A stretch of DNA of 64,000 nt from positions 248,001 to 312,000 of the forward strand of contig JANSYM010000002.1 of assembly GCA_024742355.1 (NCBI GenBank), written 5' to 3'. The position numbers and the translations under genes were made by a program. Under the pieces are notes generated by a model. It searched no databases. It saw nothing but the letters and a program-made list of their open reading frames with translations, and was not told the DNA's origin. Shown piece by piece: positions 48,644 through 57,011 of the stretch; the first letter of the stretch is position 1; the number at the start of each line of letters is the position of its first letter. This stretch comes from Hyphomonadaceae bacterium (GTDB lineage Bacteria > Pseudomonadota > Alphaproteobacteria > Caulobacterales > Hyphomonadaceae).

Positions 48644-49969
48644 TCAAGCGCCCATCACCTTGTTGATTGCAGACTCCAGAGACAGGTCTTCTTTCTCGCC
48701 GGTCGCGCGGCGTTTCAGCTCAACCGTGCCGGATTTCACACCGCGCGGACCGACGGTGATCTGCCAGGGCAGCCCGATCAGTTCCATGCGCGCGAATTTC
48801 GGGCCTGCGCGATCAGCCGTTTCGTCATAGAGCGGGTCCTTGCCGGCCTGGACGAGCTTGGCATAGGCCTCGTCGGCGACCGCCGCGACATCGTCAGCGT
48901 CCGGCTTCATGGAAATGATCCCGGCCCCGAATGGCGCCACTTCATCTGGCCAGATAATGCCGTTCTCATCGTGGCTGGCCTCGATGATCGCCCCGACACA
49001 GCGTGACACGCCAACGCCATACGACCCGCCATGAATGGTGACGAGGTCGCCTTCCTTGGTCTGCACATCAGCCTTCATCGGCTCAGAATATTTGGTGCCG
49101 AAATAGAAGATGTGGCCAACTTCGATCCCGCGCGCCTTGACCTGGCGATCGGCCGGGATGGCATTGAAGGCCGCTTCATCATGCTTCTCTTCCGTCGCCG
49201 CATAATATTGCGTGCGCTTGGTCATTTCCGCGTCGAGGGCCTGCAGGTCCTCAAAATCGAAATCTGCGCCCGGAGCCGGAACATCGAGCACGGCCCTGTC
49301 GCAATAAACCTCGCTCTCGCCGCTATCAGCGAGAATCAGGAATTCATGACTCAGGTCGCCGCCGATCGGGCCTGGATCGGCCTGCATCGGAATCGCGGTG
49401 ATGCCCATGCGGTCAAACGTGTTGAGATAGGCTGCGAACATCTTCTGATAAGAGATGCGCGCATCCGCCTCCGACAGATCGAAACTATAGGCATCCTTCA
49501 TGAGGAATTCGCGCCCGCGCATGATCCCGAACCTGGGGCGGATTTCGTCCCGGAATTTCCATTGCTGGTGATAGAGATTGATTGGCAGCTGCTTGTAGCT
49601 TTTCACGAATGACCGGAAGATATCGGTGATCATCTCCTCATTGGTCGGCCCGTAGAGCATGTCGCGATCGTGACGGTCGGTGATGCGCAGCATTTCCTCG
49701 CCATAATCGTCATAGCGACCGGACTCGCGCCACAGGTCCGCCTGTTGCAGGGTCGGCATCAGCATTTCGATAGCGCCGGCGCGATCCATTTCCTCGCGGA
49801 CAATCTGTTCAATCTTCTTCAGCACCCGAAAGCCGAGCGGCAGCCAGGAATAGATTCCCGCGCCATTCTGTCGAACCATTCCGGTTCGCAGCATCAGTTT
49901 GTGGCTGGCAATGGTCGCATCAGCAGGCACGTCTTTCGAGACGGGAATGAAGTATCGGGAGAGGCGCAT
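48644..49969 (-). CDS. proS: Prolyl-tRNA synthetase (short form)
   Basis: 441 residues. This is a class II synthetase. Motif 2 region and the family TNEE segment ([14 protein letters not shown]), [26 protein letters not shown] and the C-terminal anticodon-binding domain are present. It is about 130 residues shorter than the E. coli enzyme because the YbaK-like editing domain is absent, which is usual in alphaproteobacteria and mitochondria. A separate trans-editing protein is therefore expected elsewhere. It is divergent from the AraC-type regulator gene. Confidence 0.96.
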   Translation of the reverse strand: MRLSRYFIPVSKDVPADATIASHKLMLRTGMVRQNGAGIYSWLPLGFRVLKKIEQIVREEMDRAGAIEMLMPTLQQADLWRESGRYDDYGEEMLRITDRHDRDMLYGPTNEEMITDIFRSFVKSYKQLPINLYHQQWKFRDEIRPRFGIMRGREFLMKDAYSFDLSEADARISYQKMFAAYLNTFDRMGITAIPMQADPGPIGGDLSHEFLILADSGESEVYCDRAVLDVPAPGADFDFEDLQALDAEMTKRTQYYAATEEKHDEAAFNAIPADRQVKARGIEVGHIFYFGTKYSEPMKADVQTKEGDLVTIHGGSYGVGVSRCVGAIIEASHDENGIIWPDEVAPFGAGIISMKPDADDVAAVADEAYAKLVQAGKDPLYDETADRAGPKFARMELIGLPWQITVGPRGVKSGTVELKRRATGEKEDLSLESAINKVMGA

Positions 49970-50086
49970 CGGCGTATCTTTTTGTTCGGTTTGAAACTTT
50001 TCTTCCTGTTATGCAGAAGTGCTGCGCTTGGCTAGGGGCAAGTGCGGTGCTTGACGCGCGGGCGAATGCAGGCAGGACTAGGGGTG

Positions 50087-51157
50087 ATGCTGTTCCTAGA
50101 CACAATCCTGCGGTTTCCTTCGATCACGCTATTGTTCTTGCTCGCGGGGCTGGCATTTCGCGACGCGCGCCATGTGGTGCAGGGACGGATTGTGGTCGCG
50201 CTCGGCCTGACACTCGGCGCAATGCTGCTGACCACGGCGCCCGAAAGTCTACGCCCACCAAGCCCTTATTTTGAAGCCTTGCGGATATTTGACACGCCGA
50301 ACATCGTCTTCATTTGGTGGTTTGGGCTTTCGCTCTTCGAAGATGATTTCAAATTGCAGCGCATCCATTGGGCTGGGCTCGCCGTCTATTTGATATTCGG
50401 ACTGCCCCTGCGCGCCGAATACCTGGCCGGCGTCTCTGTCGTTCCCTTTGCTGTTGATGTGGCGGGTCGGATCATCTCCATCGCGATGTTGGCGCACCTG
50501 TTCTGGAACACCTTGTCCGGATGGCGCGATGATCTGATCGAAGCCCGTCGCCGAACGCGGCTCTGGTATGTTATCGCCACGGCGATCGCCGCCAGCCTCG
50601 TGCTCGGCACGGAGATCGTCTACACGACCTTCACCGGTGATCGCAGCGATCCGGAATGGTTCTCGACTCTGCGAACAGCAATCATCTTTCCGCCCGTCGC
50701 GTTCGGCGCTTATCTATATGTCCGGTTTCGCAGCGAATTCCTGCTGTTCGATCCGGTGACCAATCTCGCGCCCGCAAAACCCACCATTGATCCGAAAGAC
50801 ACTGCCACCCACGCGCGCCTGGTCGCCGCCATGGAGGAGGCCAAGCTCTATCGCGAACACGGCCTCGGCATTGGTGATCTTGCAGCGAAACTGAATGTCC
50901 CGGAGCACCAGCTGCGCGCCTTGATCAATCAGGGCCTCGGCTTTCGCAACTTTGCGGCCTTCCTGAACCAGTATCGCCTCGCCGAAGCACGGGCGGCGCT
51001 GGGCGACCCCGAACAGGCGCGGACGCCGATCCTGACCATCGCCATGGATGTCGGTTATGCCTCGCTGGCGACCTTCAATCGGGCGTTCAAGTCGGAACAG
51101 GGCACAACCCCCAGCCAGTACCGCACCGACGCACTGGCCAAGGCTGTGCAATCTTAG
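50087..51157 (+). CDS. Membrane-bound AraC-family transcriptional regulator
   Basis: 356 residues. The first 220 or so form about six to seven hydrophobic segments (from SITLLFLLAGLAF to IIFPPVAFGAYLYVRF). The C-terminal 100 are an AraC-type double helix-turn-helix: KLNVPEHQLRALINQGLGFRNFAAFLNQYRL, then ILTIAMDVGYASLATFNRAFKSEQGTTPSQYR. Such proteins sense a membrane or lipid signal and activate nearby genes. The ATG at 50087 is chosen since the membrane domain starts there; in-frame starts at 50042 and 50066 lack good ribosome sites. The same-strand neighbour 105 bases downstream is a sterol desaturase-family gene, its most likely target. Confidence 0.85.
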   Translation: MLFLDTILRFPSITLLFLLAGLAFRDARHVVQGRIVVALGLTLGAMLLTTAPESLRPPSPYFEALRIFDTPNIVFIWWFGLSLFEDDFKLQRIHWAGLAVYLIFGLPLRAEYLAGVSVVPFAVDVAGRIISIAMLAHLFWNTLSGWRDDLIEARRRTRLWYVIATAIAASLVLGTEIVYTTFTGDRSDPEWFSTLRTAIIFPPVAFGAYLYVRFRSEFLLFDPVTNLAPAKPTIDPKDTATHARLVAAMEEAKLYREHGLGIGDLAAKLNVPEHQLRALINQGLGFRNFAAFLNQYRLAEARAALGDPEQARTPILTIAMDVGYASLATFNRAFKSEQGTTPSQYRTDALAKAVQS

Positions 51158-51262
51158 AAAAACGTCCTCAAATTTGAAATTGTGCCGCCATTTTCGCGAA
51201 TGCGGAGAGGGTTTTCCCAGCCTGTGATCCATTGGCCTCATCGACAGACGAGGATAATAAAA

Positions 51263-52102
51263 ATGGAACTCATCCCTTTCTTCACCGACTATCTGGGGCC
51301 GCGCATCCTGGGCGGCATCCAGTTCGAATCGACGCGCTATGCGATGGGCACGCTGGTCACATTCTTCGTGCTCTGGGTGGTCCTGCACCGGTTCATCGAG
51401 ACCCGGAAAATCCGCAAACCCACCCCGCGCAACAAGCAGATCCAGATGGAGTTGAAACACTCTTTCAAGACGGTCTGTGTGTTCGTTGCGATGGATATTT
51501 TCATCTTCGAAGCGGCCGATATTGGCCTGTTCCAGAAATATGATGATTTTGCCGAGCATGGCATGCTCTGGTTCTGGATTTCGATCCCGCTGCTGATCAT
51601 CCTGCACGACACCTATTTCTACTGGACGCACCGGGCCATGCACACGGCGACGCTCTACAAGCGCACCCATATGCAGCACCATCGCTCGCACAATCCGACG
51701 CCGTTCACGGCCTATAATTTTGCCGTGGGTGAAGCGATCATCGAGTACATGTACGTGCCGCTCGCGCTCATGCTGATCCCGACCCACAATCTGGCGCTCT
51801 ACATCGTCCTGTCGATCATGATCTTCAAAAACGCGCTGGCGCATTGCGGCTATGAAGTGTTCCCGCGCAGCTGGGCCCGGATGCCGGTGCTGGGCTGGCT
51901 GACCACAGTCACCCATCACGACATGCATCATGAGCGCGGCACCGGAAATTTCGGCTTCTACTTCACCTGGTGGGACCGCTGGATGGGCACCGAACACCCG
52001 AACTATCTCGAACGTCTGGCGGAGCAGGAAGCCCGGGCACAGGAGATGAAAGCCGCCCGCCGCGCGGCAAAGAAACGGCCTCAGATGGTGCCGGCTGAAT
52101 AA
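51263..52102 (+). CDS. Sterol desaturase/fatty acid hydroxylase superfamily membrane protein
   Basis: 279 residues. It is a di-iron integral membrane oxygenase. The three histidine clusters are complete: HDTYFYWTHRAMH, HMQHHRSHNP and THHDMHHE. About four hydrophobic segments surround them. By family it would hydroxylate or desaturate a lipid (fatty acid, hopanoid or sterol-like); the substrate cannot be read from the sequence. The C-terminal tail is charged (EARAQEMKAARRAAKKR). The start at 51263 has GAGGA nine bases upstream, and the 27-codon upstream extension is discounted. A strong terminator follows, so it is separate from the sulfatase gene. Confidence 0.88.
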   Translation: MELIPFFTDYLGPRILGGIQFESTRYAMGTLVTFFVLWVVLHRFIETRKIRKPTPRNKQIQMELKHSFKTVCVFVAMDIFIFEAADIGLFQKYDDFAEHGMLWFWISIPLLIILHDTYFYWTHRAMHTATLYKRTHMQHHRSHNPTPFTAYNFAVGEAIIEYMYVPLALMLIPTHNLALYIVLSIMIFKNALAHCGYEVFPRSWARMPVLGWLTTVTHHDMHHERGTGNFGFYFTWWDRWMGTEHPNYLERLAEQEARAQEMKAARRAAKKRPQMVPAE

Positions 52103-52131
52103 GCAAAACCGTCTCTTGGTAAACTCTGACC

Positions 52132-52167
52132 GGCCGGAGCATCCCCTTGCTCCGGCCTCTTTTTTTT
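52132..52167 (+). terminator. Rho-independent terminator of the sterol desaturase-family gene
   Basis: GGCCGGAGCA and TGCTCCGGCC form a perfect 10-bp stem with a six-base loop, followed by TCTTTTTTTG. It lies 29 bases after the stop codon. Confidence 0.95.
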
Positions 52168-52218
52168 GTCCTGGAGTCTCAATCTTCGCTTGGTGTCTCA
52201 GCAGACCCGGCGTCATAA

Positions 52219-52256
52219 TTGACATTCAAATTGCCGATTCCTAGGGATTTTGAATG
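52219..52256 (+). promoter_or_regulatory. Candidate promoter/operator at the sulfatase start (possible leaderless transcript)
   Basis: TTGACA (52219-52224) is a perfect -35. Seventeen bases later TAGGGA is a poor -10. The expected start of transcription falls close to the ATG at 52254. In addition CATTCAAA (52223-52230) and TTTGAATG (52249-52256) form an 8-bp inverted repeat that spans the whole interval and includes the start codon. A repressor site or an RNA hairpin covering the start are both possible. Confidence 0.35.
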
Positions 52257-54026
52257 TTTTTACGCTTCCTCGCTTCCGCGTTTCTCGCCCCGTTCACGCT
52301 CGCCACCGTCGCAACAAGTATGGCGCAAGACGCGGACCCGCCAAACGTGGTGCTCATGCTGGTCGATGATGCGGCGCTGATGGATTTCGGCGTCTATGGC
52401 GGCGAAGCGCGCACGCCGAATATCGACATGCTGGCGGCTGAGGGCGCGATGTTCACGCAATACCGCACGTCGCCGCTCTGCTCGCCCTCACGCGCCATGT
52501 TGCTGACTGGCATGGACAATCACCTGACCGGCATTGCGACGATCCCGGAAGTCCTGCCGAAAGAACATGAAGGCCAGCCTGGCTACGCCATGTCGCTCGA
52601 GCCAGGCGTGCTGACGCTCGCGGATCATTTGCGCCCGCAAGGCTACCAGACCTTCATGACCGGTAAGTGGCATATGGGCAGCGGCAAGGGCGACTTGCCA
52701 TCTGACCACGGATTTGATCGTTCCTTCGCCCTCGACGCATCCGGCGCCGACAATTGGGAAGACAAGTCCTACATGCCCTATTACCACGACGCGCCGTGGT
52801 ACGAGGATGGCAAAGCCGCCGCGCTGCCGGACGATTTCTATTCGTCGAAATTCATTGTCGAGAAGATGATTTCCTATCTCGATGATGCCAGCGCTGATGA
52901 GCCCTTCTTTGCGTTTCTCGGATTTCAGGCCATCCATATCCCGGTCCAGGCGCCGCCTGAGTTCACGGCAAATTATGACGGCGTTTATGATCAAGGCTGG
53001 CACGCCCTGCGCGAGGCCCGTCACCAGACCGCCATGACGCTTGGCCTGATCCCGGAAGGCGCGCCGTTGGCGCCGATGCCGGAAGGCTCTCGCAACTGGC
53101 AGGACCTCAGCGATGACGAACGTGCTGTCTACACCGCGCGGATGCAGGTCAATGCTGGCATGCTGGAAGCCATGGACGTGCATATTGGCCGCCTGATCGA
53201 CTACCTCAAACAGGTCGGGGAATATGATGACACGATCTTCATCATCACCTCAGACAATGGCCCGGAACATAATCGCGGCGACGAAGATTCCCGGCTCGCT
53301 TTCTGGATGCGGCTGAATGGCTATCACATCGACCTGGAAGGCGTGGGCGAACGGGGCAGCTGGGGCTTTATCGGGCCGGAATGGGCAAACGCGGCGGCCT
53401 CGCCCGGCGCGCTCTACAAGTTCTACATGGCCGAAGGCGGCATTCGCGCGCCCTTGATCATGTCCGGCCCGGGTATTGCCCCGCAGCGTGTTGATGCCAT
53501 GAGCCTGGTCAGCGATGTCGCCCCGACTGTGCTCGACCTGACCGGCACCGACGAAACCGCAGGCGCAGAACAGGCGATGACGGGCCGTAGCCTTTTGCCG
53601 GTGCTGGCCGGCGCCCAGACGCAGGTCTATGGCGCCGATGACCCCATTGGCATGGAAGTGTCCGGCAACTCCGCGCTGTACAAAGGCGACTACAAGATCA
53701 CCCGCCACATGCCGCCGACGGGCGATGGCATGTGGCGCCTTTATGATATGGCCAACGATCCCGGCGAAACCCGCGACTTGTCCGCGACCTTGCCCGACAA
53801 GAAAGCCGAGCTGCTCGCTGATTACGAAGCCTATGCGGCGCGCGTCGGCGTGCTCGAGATGCCCGATGGGTATGACTCGCTACAGCAGATTGAAGCCAAC
53901 ACACGGGCAAAACTGACCAAACGATATGGCTGGATGGTGATTGTCGCCGGCCTCATTTTCCTCGCCCTGCTCTATGGCCTGTGGCGTGTGATCCGACATT
54001 TCTTCATAAAACCCAGGAGCGCCTGA
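52254..54026 (+). CDS. Membrane-anchored arylsulfatase (type I, formylglycine-dependent)
   Basis: 590 residues. The signal peptide (1-24, cleavage near SMA) is followed by the alkaline phosphatase-like sulfatase domain. Metal-binding DD is in MLVDDAAL (D38-D39). The formylglycine cysteine is C76 in the exact signature CSPSR. GKWHMG and SDNGPE follow in order. It needs a maturase to convert the cysteine; none is in the window. The C terminus has a membrane helix (WMVIVAGLIFLALLYGLW) and a basic end, so the enzyme is likely tethered in the inner membrane and faces the periplasm. The substrate is an unknown sulfate ester. Its TGA overlaps the dehalogenase ATG by one base. Confidence 0.92.
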   Translation: MFLRFLASAFLAPFTLATVATSMAQDADPPNVVLMLVDDAALMDFGVYGGEARTPNIDMLAAEGAMFTQYRTSPLCSPSRAMLLTGMDNHLTGIATIPEVLPKEHEGQPGYAMSLEPGVLTLADHLRPQGYQTFMTGKWHMGSGKGDLPSDHGFDRSFALDASGADNWEDKSYMPYYHDAPWYEDGKAAALPDDFYSSKFIVEKMISYLDDASADEPFFAFLGFQAIHIPVQAPPEFTANYDGVYDQGWHALREARHQTAMTLGLIPEGAPLAPMPEGSRNWQDLSDDERAVYTARMQVNAGMLEAMDVHIGRLIDYLKQVGEYDDTIFIITSDNGPEHNRGDEDSRLAFWMRLNGYHIDLEGVGERGSWGFIGPEWANAAASPGALYKFYMAEGGIRAPLIMSGPGIAPQRVDAMSLVSDVAPTVLDLTGTDETAGAEQAMTGRSLLPVLAGAQTQVYGADDPIGMEVSGNSALYKGDYKITRHMPPTGDGMWRLYDMANDPGETRDLSATLPDKKAELLADYEAYAARVGVLEMPDGYDSLQQIEANTRAKLTKRYGWMVIVAGLIFLALLYGLWRVIRHFFIKPRSA

Positions 54027-55012
54027 TGGACGTATTGCGAACCCCTGATGAGCAGTTTGAAGGCCTTAAAGGCTATGATTTCGAGCCGAACTATCACGAC
54101 ATCACAGCGGCAGACGGCACGCCGTTGCGCATTCATTATCTCGATGAAGGGCCGCGAGATGGCGAACTGATCCTGTGCCTGCACGGACAGCCGAGCTGGA
54201 GTTATCTCTACCGCAAGATGATCCCGCTGCTGACCGACGCCGGATTCCGGGTCATGGCTCCCGACCTGATCGGGTTCGGGCGATCGGACAAACCGGCTTC
54301 CATGGATGATTACGCGTATCAGGCCCATGTCGACTGGATGGCCACCTGGCTGACCGACCTGGATCTGACGGACATTACTCTGATGTGCCAGGACTGGGGC
54401 GGACTGATTGGACTGCGCCTCGCCGGTGAGCACACGCAGCGCTTCAAACGCCTGGTCATCGCCAATACCGGGCTGCCCAGCACGAAAATGATCAGCGATG
54501 ATGTGTCCGAGATGCTTGGACAAATGTACCCGACCCTGCCTGTCCCTGACGCGGCGATGGTGGCTGAGCAATTCTCTGCTGGTGCGCCCGGCGCGTTTCT
54601 GTATTGGGTCAAATATGCGGCCGAGTCACCGAGCTTTTCTGTCCGCGACGTGTTCGGAATGCTGTCTGGTGTCAGCGATCCGGCCATTCTGGACGGGTAC
54701 ACGGCGCCGTTTCCAAACGATGATTACATTGCTGGTGCCCGAAAGTTCCCCTTCCTGGTGCCGATGCGCCCGGAAGGCAAGCCGGACCGGCTCGCGGGCG
54801 ATAAGGCGTGGGCCGCGCTCGAAGCGGCGAAGCTGCCGGTCCTCACCGCATTCAGCGATGGCGACCCCGTCACCAAAGGCGGCGAGAAGGCTTTCATGGC
54901 CCGGTTGGAGAACGTGAAGAATGTCACCATCAAAGGTGGCGGCCATTTTCTTCAGGAAGACACGCCGGAGCCGCTCTCGCGTGAAATCATTTCTTTCATG
55001 CAGACAACATAA
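54026..55012 (+). CDS. Haloalkane dehalogenase (HLD-I, DhlA-like alpha/beta hydrolase)
   Basis: 328 residues. It hydrolyses carbon-halogen bonds to alcohols. HGQPSWSYLYRKM near residue 53 closely follows the DhlA pattern. The nucleophile is D123 in CQDWGG, with halide-binding W124 beside it. The base is H307 in GGGHFLQE, and the acid is D278 or D280 in FSDGDPVT. A cap-domain tryptophan (W194 in FLYWVKY) may be the second halide ligand as in DhlA. HLD-like proteins can also act as epoxide or other hydrolases, so activity is inferred. It is coupled to the sulfatase by TGATG overlap, which suggests joint use. No signal peptide is seen, so it is cytoplasmic. Confidence 0.85.
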   Translation: MDVLRTPDEQFEGLKGYDFEPNYHDITAADGTPLRIHYLDEGPRDGELILCLHGQPSWSYLYRKMIPLLTDAGFRVMAPDLIGFGRSDKPASMDDYAYQAHVDWMATWLTDLDLTDITLMCQDWGGLIGLRLAGEHTQRFKRLVIANTGLPSTKMISDDVSEMLGQMYPTLPVPDAAMVAEQFSAGAPGAFLYWVKYAAESPSFSVRDVFGMLSGVSDPAILDGYTAPFPNDDYIAGARKFPFLVPMRPEGKPDRLAGDKAWAALEAAKLPVLTAFSDGDPVTKGGEKAFMARLENVKNVTIKGGGHFLQEDTPEPLSREIISFMQTT

Positions 55013-55069
55013 GCCGCTGATCGACATTCATGCTGGGGCCAAATCAACTCAAAAAAATAGCAATAAAAC

Positions 55070-55095
55070 TTGGCATTAGGTCCAGTGATTGCCAA
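55070..55095. repeat. Inverted repeat TTGGCA-N14-TGCCAA before the cyclase gene
   Basis: A 6-bp dyad with 14 bases between arms lies in the 114-base AT-rich gap between the dehalogenase and cyclase genes, about 30 bases before the cyclase start. TTGGC/GCCAA half-sites with such spacing are met in bacterial operators, but I cannot assign a regulator, and the arms are short enough to be chance. Confidence 0.25.
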
Positions 55096-55126
55096 AACAG
55101 AAGCCACATAGAGGGTCGAGGTCGGA

Positions 55127-56941
55127 TTGAAGGAAGTGTTTGAACGACGCGCCGTAGCGATTTTGTCGACCGACATGGTTGGCTATAGCCGCATGATGGC
55201 GCTCGATCCGGACGCGACCGTCAGGGCGATTAGGCAATGCGAACGCACCATCCGGCGCAGCGCAGAATCTCACGAAGGCCGCATCTTTTCCCGCGCGGGT
55301 GATGGATTTCTGGTTGAATTTTCGAGCGAAACCCAGGCCGTTTGCTCCAGCCTCGAAATCCAGGCCCAGCTTCGTGCCCATAATTCCGATGCCGGGACGG
55401 ATCAGCAAATCTGGCTACGGGCGGGCATCCACCAGGGAGAAGCGATTGTCGACAATGGCAATCTGCATGGCGATGTCGTCAATATCGCCGTACGGCTGCA
55501 GGAATCCGCGCCCGCCGGTGGCACGCTGATTTCAGACATTGTCAAAGAAGCCCTGCCCGAACGCGACTGCGCGTCCATGGCCAGTATCGGCGTCATGCGG
55601 TTCAAGAACATTCCCCGCCCGATCGAGGCGTTCGAGCTGGAAGTTCCCGGTGCCGATGGTGCGGTTCACATTGACGAACAGTTTGACGTGGATGTCGCCC
55701 AGCCCGTGTCGGGATTCGGCGATCGCTCCGCAATTGCGATTTTTCCCTTGAACAATGCCTCTCACAGCCTCGACCATGACCACATTGCCGAAGGGTTCAG
55801 TGACCGCCTGATCGTTGCGCTGTCTCACATGCGGCAGTTCCCGGTCATCGATCGGAATTCCAGCTTCACGCTTGGCGCCGCCGGCGTCCCACACCCGACC
55901 GCCGCTACACGTCTTGGTGCCCGCTATTTTGTTGCCGGCGAATTTTCCGATCACGGCTCGCAGTTTCGGGTCTCGCTGCGGCTGATGGACGGATCGACCG
56001 GGCATATGTTGTGGTCGGATAGTTACGTCCTGGAAGCCGATGAAGTCATCGCCGCACTTGAAGAGGTCTGCGATGTCGTCGTCGGCACGCTCGAAGGCCA
56101 GCTGGAACAGGCCGAAACCGTCCGGGCACGGGCCAGTCGGCTGAGCCGGACAAATATAACGGACCTGGTCTGGCGCGGGCGCTGGCACCTCAACAAGCTG
56201 ACCCAGAAGGATTCCGAACTGGCGCGCGAAATGCTGGAAGCCGCCGTAGACCAGGCGCCCGAACATTCCGAAGCCCTAATCCAGTTGAGTTTCTGGCATT
56301 GGATCGATTGCTGGACACAGCGCAAGCCGCAACAGAATGTCGAAGAATTTCGTGATCTCGCGACGCGAGCACAAGCCTCAAATCCGCATGATAGCCGCGG
56401 GCATTTCCTGATCGGCGCAGCGGAAATCTTGCGCGGGGAACCGGCCAAGGCGCTGGCGCATTTTGAAGAATCCCTGGTTCTCAATCCCAGCCACGCGCAT
56501 GCCCATTCACAGATCGGCAGTTGCCACATGCTGATGGGCCGCCCGGACCTTGCCATTACAAGCCTGGAATCGGCGCTGCGGCTCAATTCCATGGATTACT
56601 ACCTGTTCGTGACCATTGGCGAACTCGCGTGTTCGCATTGTATGGCCGGCAACTATGACCGCGCCATCGCGCTCGCCCGGCAGTCGCTCGACCTGCGCCA
56701 GTCTTACTGGCACGCACGCATGACCGAGATTACGGCTTTGGTTCAGTCGGGTCAGGATCGACGCGCGGCGCAGGCCATGGATGCGCTCCTCATCCGACGA
56801 CCCGATTTTTTCGAACAACCCTATATCGACTGGCTGCCTTTCGAGGACGAAAAGTGGAACGGGTTTTTCAGGGAGAGCCTGGCGAAGGCACGAAATCTCG
56901 GCGGCGATCGGGACAGATCAGACGGCCTGAGCCCGGCATGA
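55127..56941 (+). CDS. Class III nucleotide cyclase-domain protein with TolB-like and TPR regions
   Basis: 604 residues. A class III cyclase domain (about 7-175) has metal ligands D16 (STDMVGYS) and D59 (AGDGFLVEF) and the transition-state pair N119/R123 (VVNIAVRLQE). Then comes a TolB-N/FlgO-like region (about 200-330: AIAIFPLNN, GFSDRLIVALSHM, ARYFVAGEF) and tetratricopeptide-like helices (about 350-590). This architecture is common in alphaproteobacteria. The position that is lysine in many adenylate cyclases is S55, so ATP specificity, or even activity, is uncertain. No membrane segment is seen. The start is TTG with GAGG five bases upstream; a GTG three codons later is an alternative. 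The P450-DyP fusion gene begins 70 bases beyond its stop. Confidence 0.82.
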   Translation: MKEVFERRAVAILSTDMVGYSRMMALDPDATVRAIRQCERTIRRSAESHEGRIFSRAGDGFLVEFSSETQAVCSSLEIQAQLRAHNSDAGTDQQIWLRAGIHQGEAIVDNGNLHGDVVNIAVRLQESAPAGGTLISDIVKEALPERDCASMASIGVMRFKNIPRPIEAFELEVPGADGAVHIDEQFDVDVAQPVSGFGDRSAIAIFPLNNASHSLDHDHIAEGFSDRLIVALSHMRQFPVIDRNSSFTLGAAGVPHPTAATRLGARYFVAGEFSDHGSQFRVSLRLMDGSTGHMLWSDSYVLEADEVIAALEEVCDVVVGTLEGQLEQAETVRARASRLSRTNITDLVWRGRWHLNKLTQKDSELAREMLEAAVDQAPEHSEALIQLSFWHWIDCWTQRKPQQNVEEFRDLATRAQASNPHDSRGHFLIGAAEILRGEPAKALAHFEESLVLNPSHAHAHSQIGSCHMLMGRPDLAITSLESALRLNSMDYYLFVTIGELACSHCMAGNYDRAIALARQSLDLRQSYWHARMTEITALVQSGQDRRAAQAMDALLIRRPDFFEQPYIDWLPFEDEKWNGFFRESLAKARNLGGDRDRSDGLSPA

Positions 56942-56944
56942 TAC

Positions 56945-56960
56945 TGTGACCTAAGTCACG
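56945..56960. promoter_or_regulatory. CRP-type palindrome TGTGA-N6-TCACG
   Basis: TGTGA, six bases, TCACG: nine of ten consensus positions of the CRP/FNR-superfamily cAMP-receptor site TGTGA-N6-TCACA. It begins four bases after the cyclase stop and ends 51 bases before the P450-DyP start, a normal place for activation or repression of that gene. The combination with a cyclase gene directly upstream is suggestive but not proof. Confidence 0.5.
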
Positions 56961-57011
56961 GTCGGCCCGATATTCCTTCGCTAACCTTTCCCGAGGGGTG
57001 AGGAGGGTCGC

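Noticed and set aside
50714-52225. 503-codon minus-strand frame across the AraC and sterol desaturase genes
   Set aside because: It spans two well-supported plus-strand genes and the terminator between them, with a composition typical of a shadow frame.
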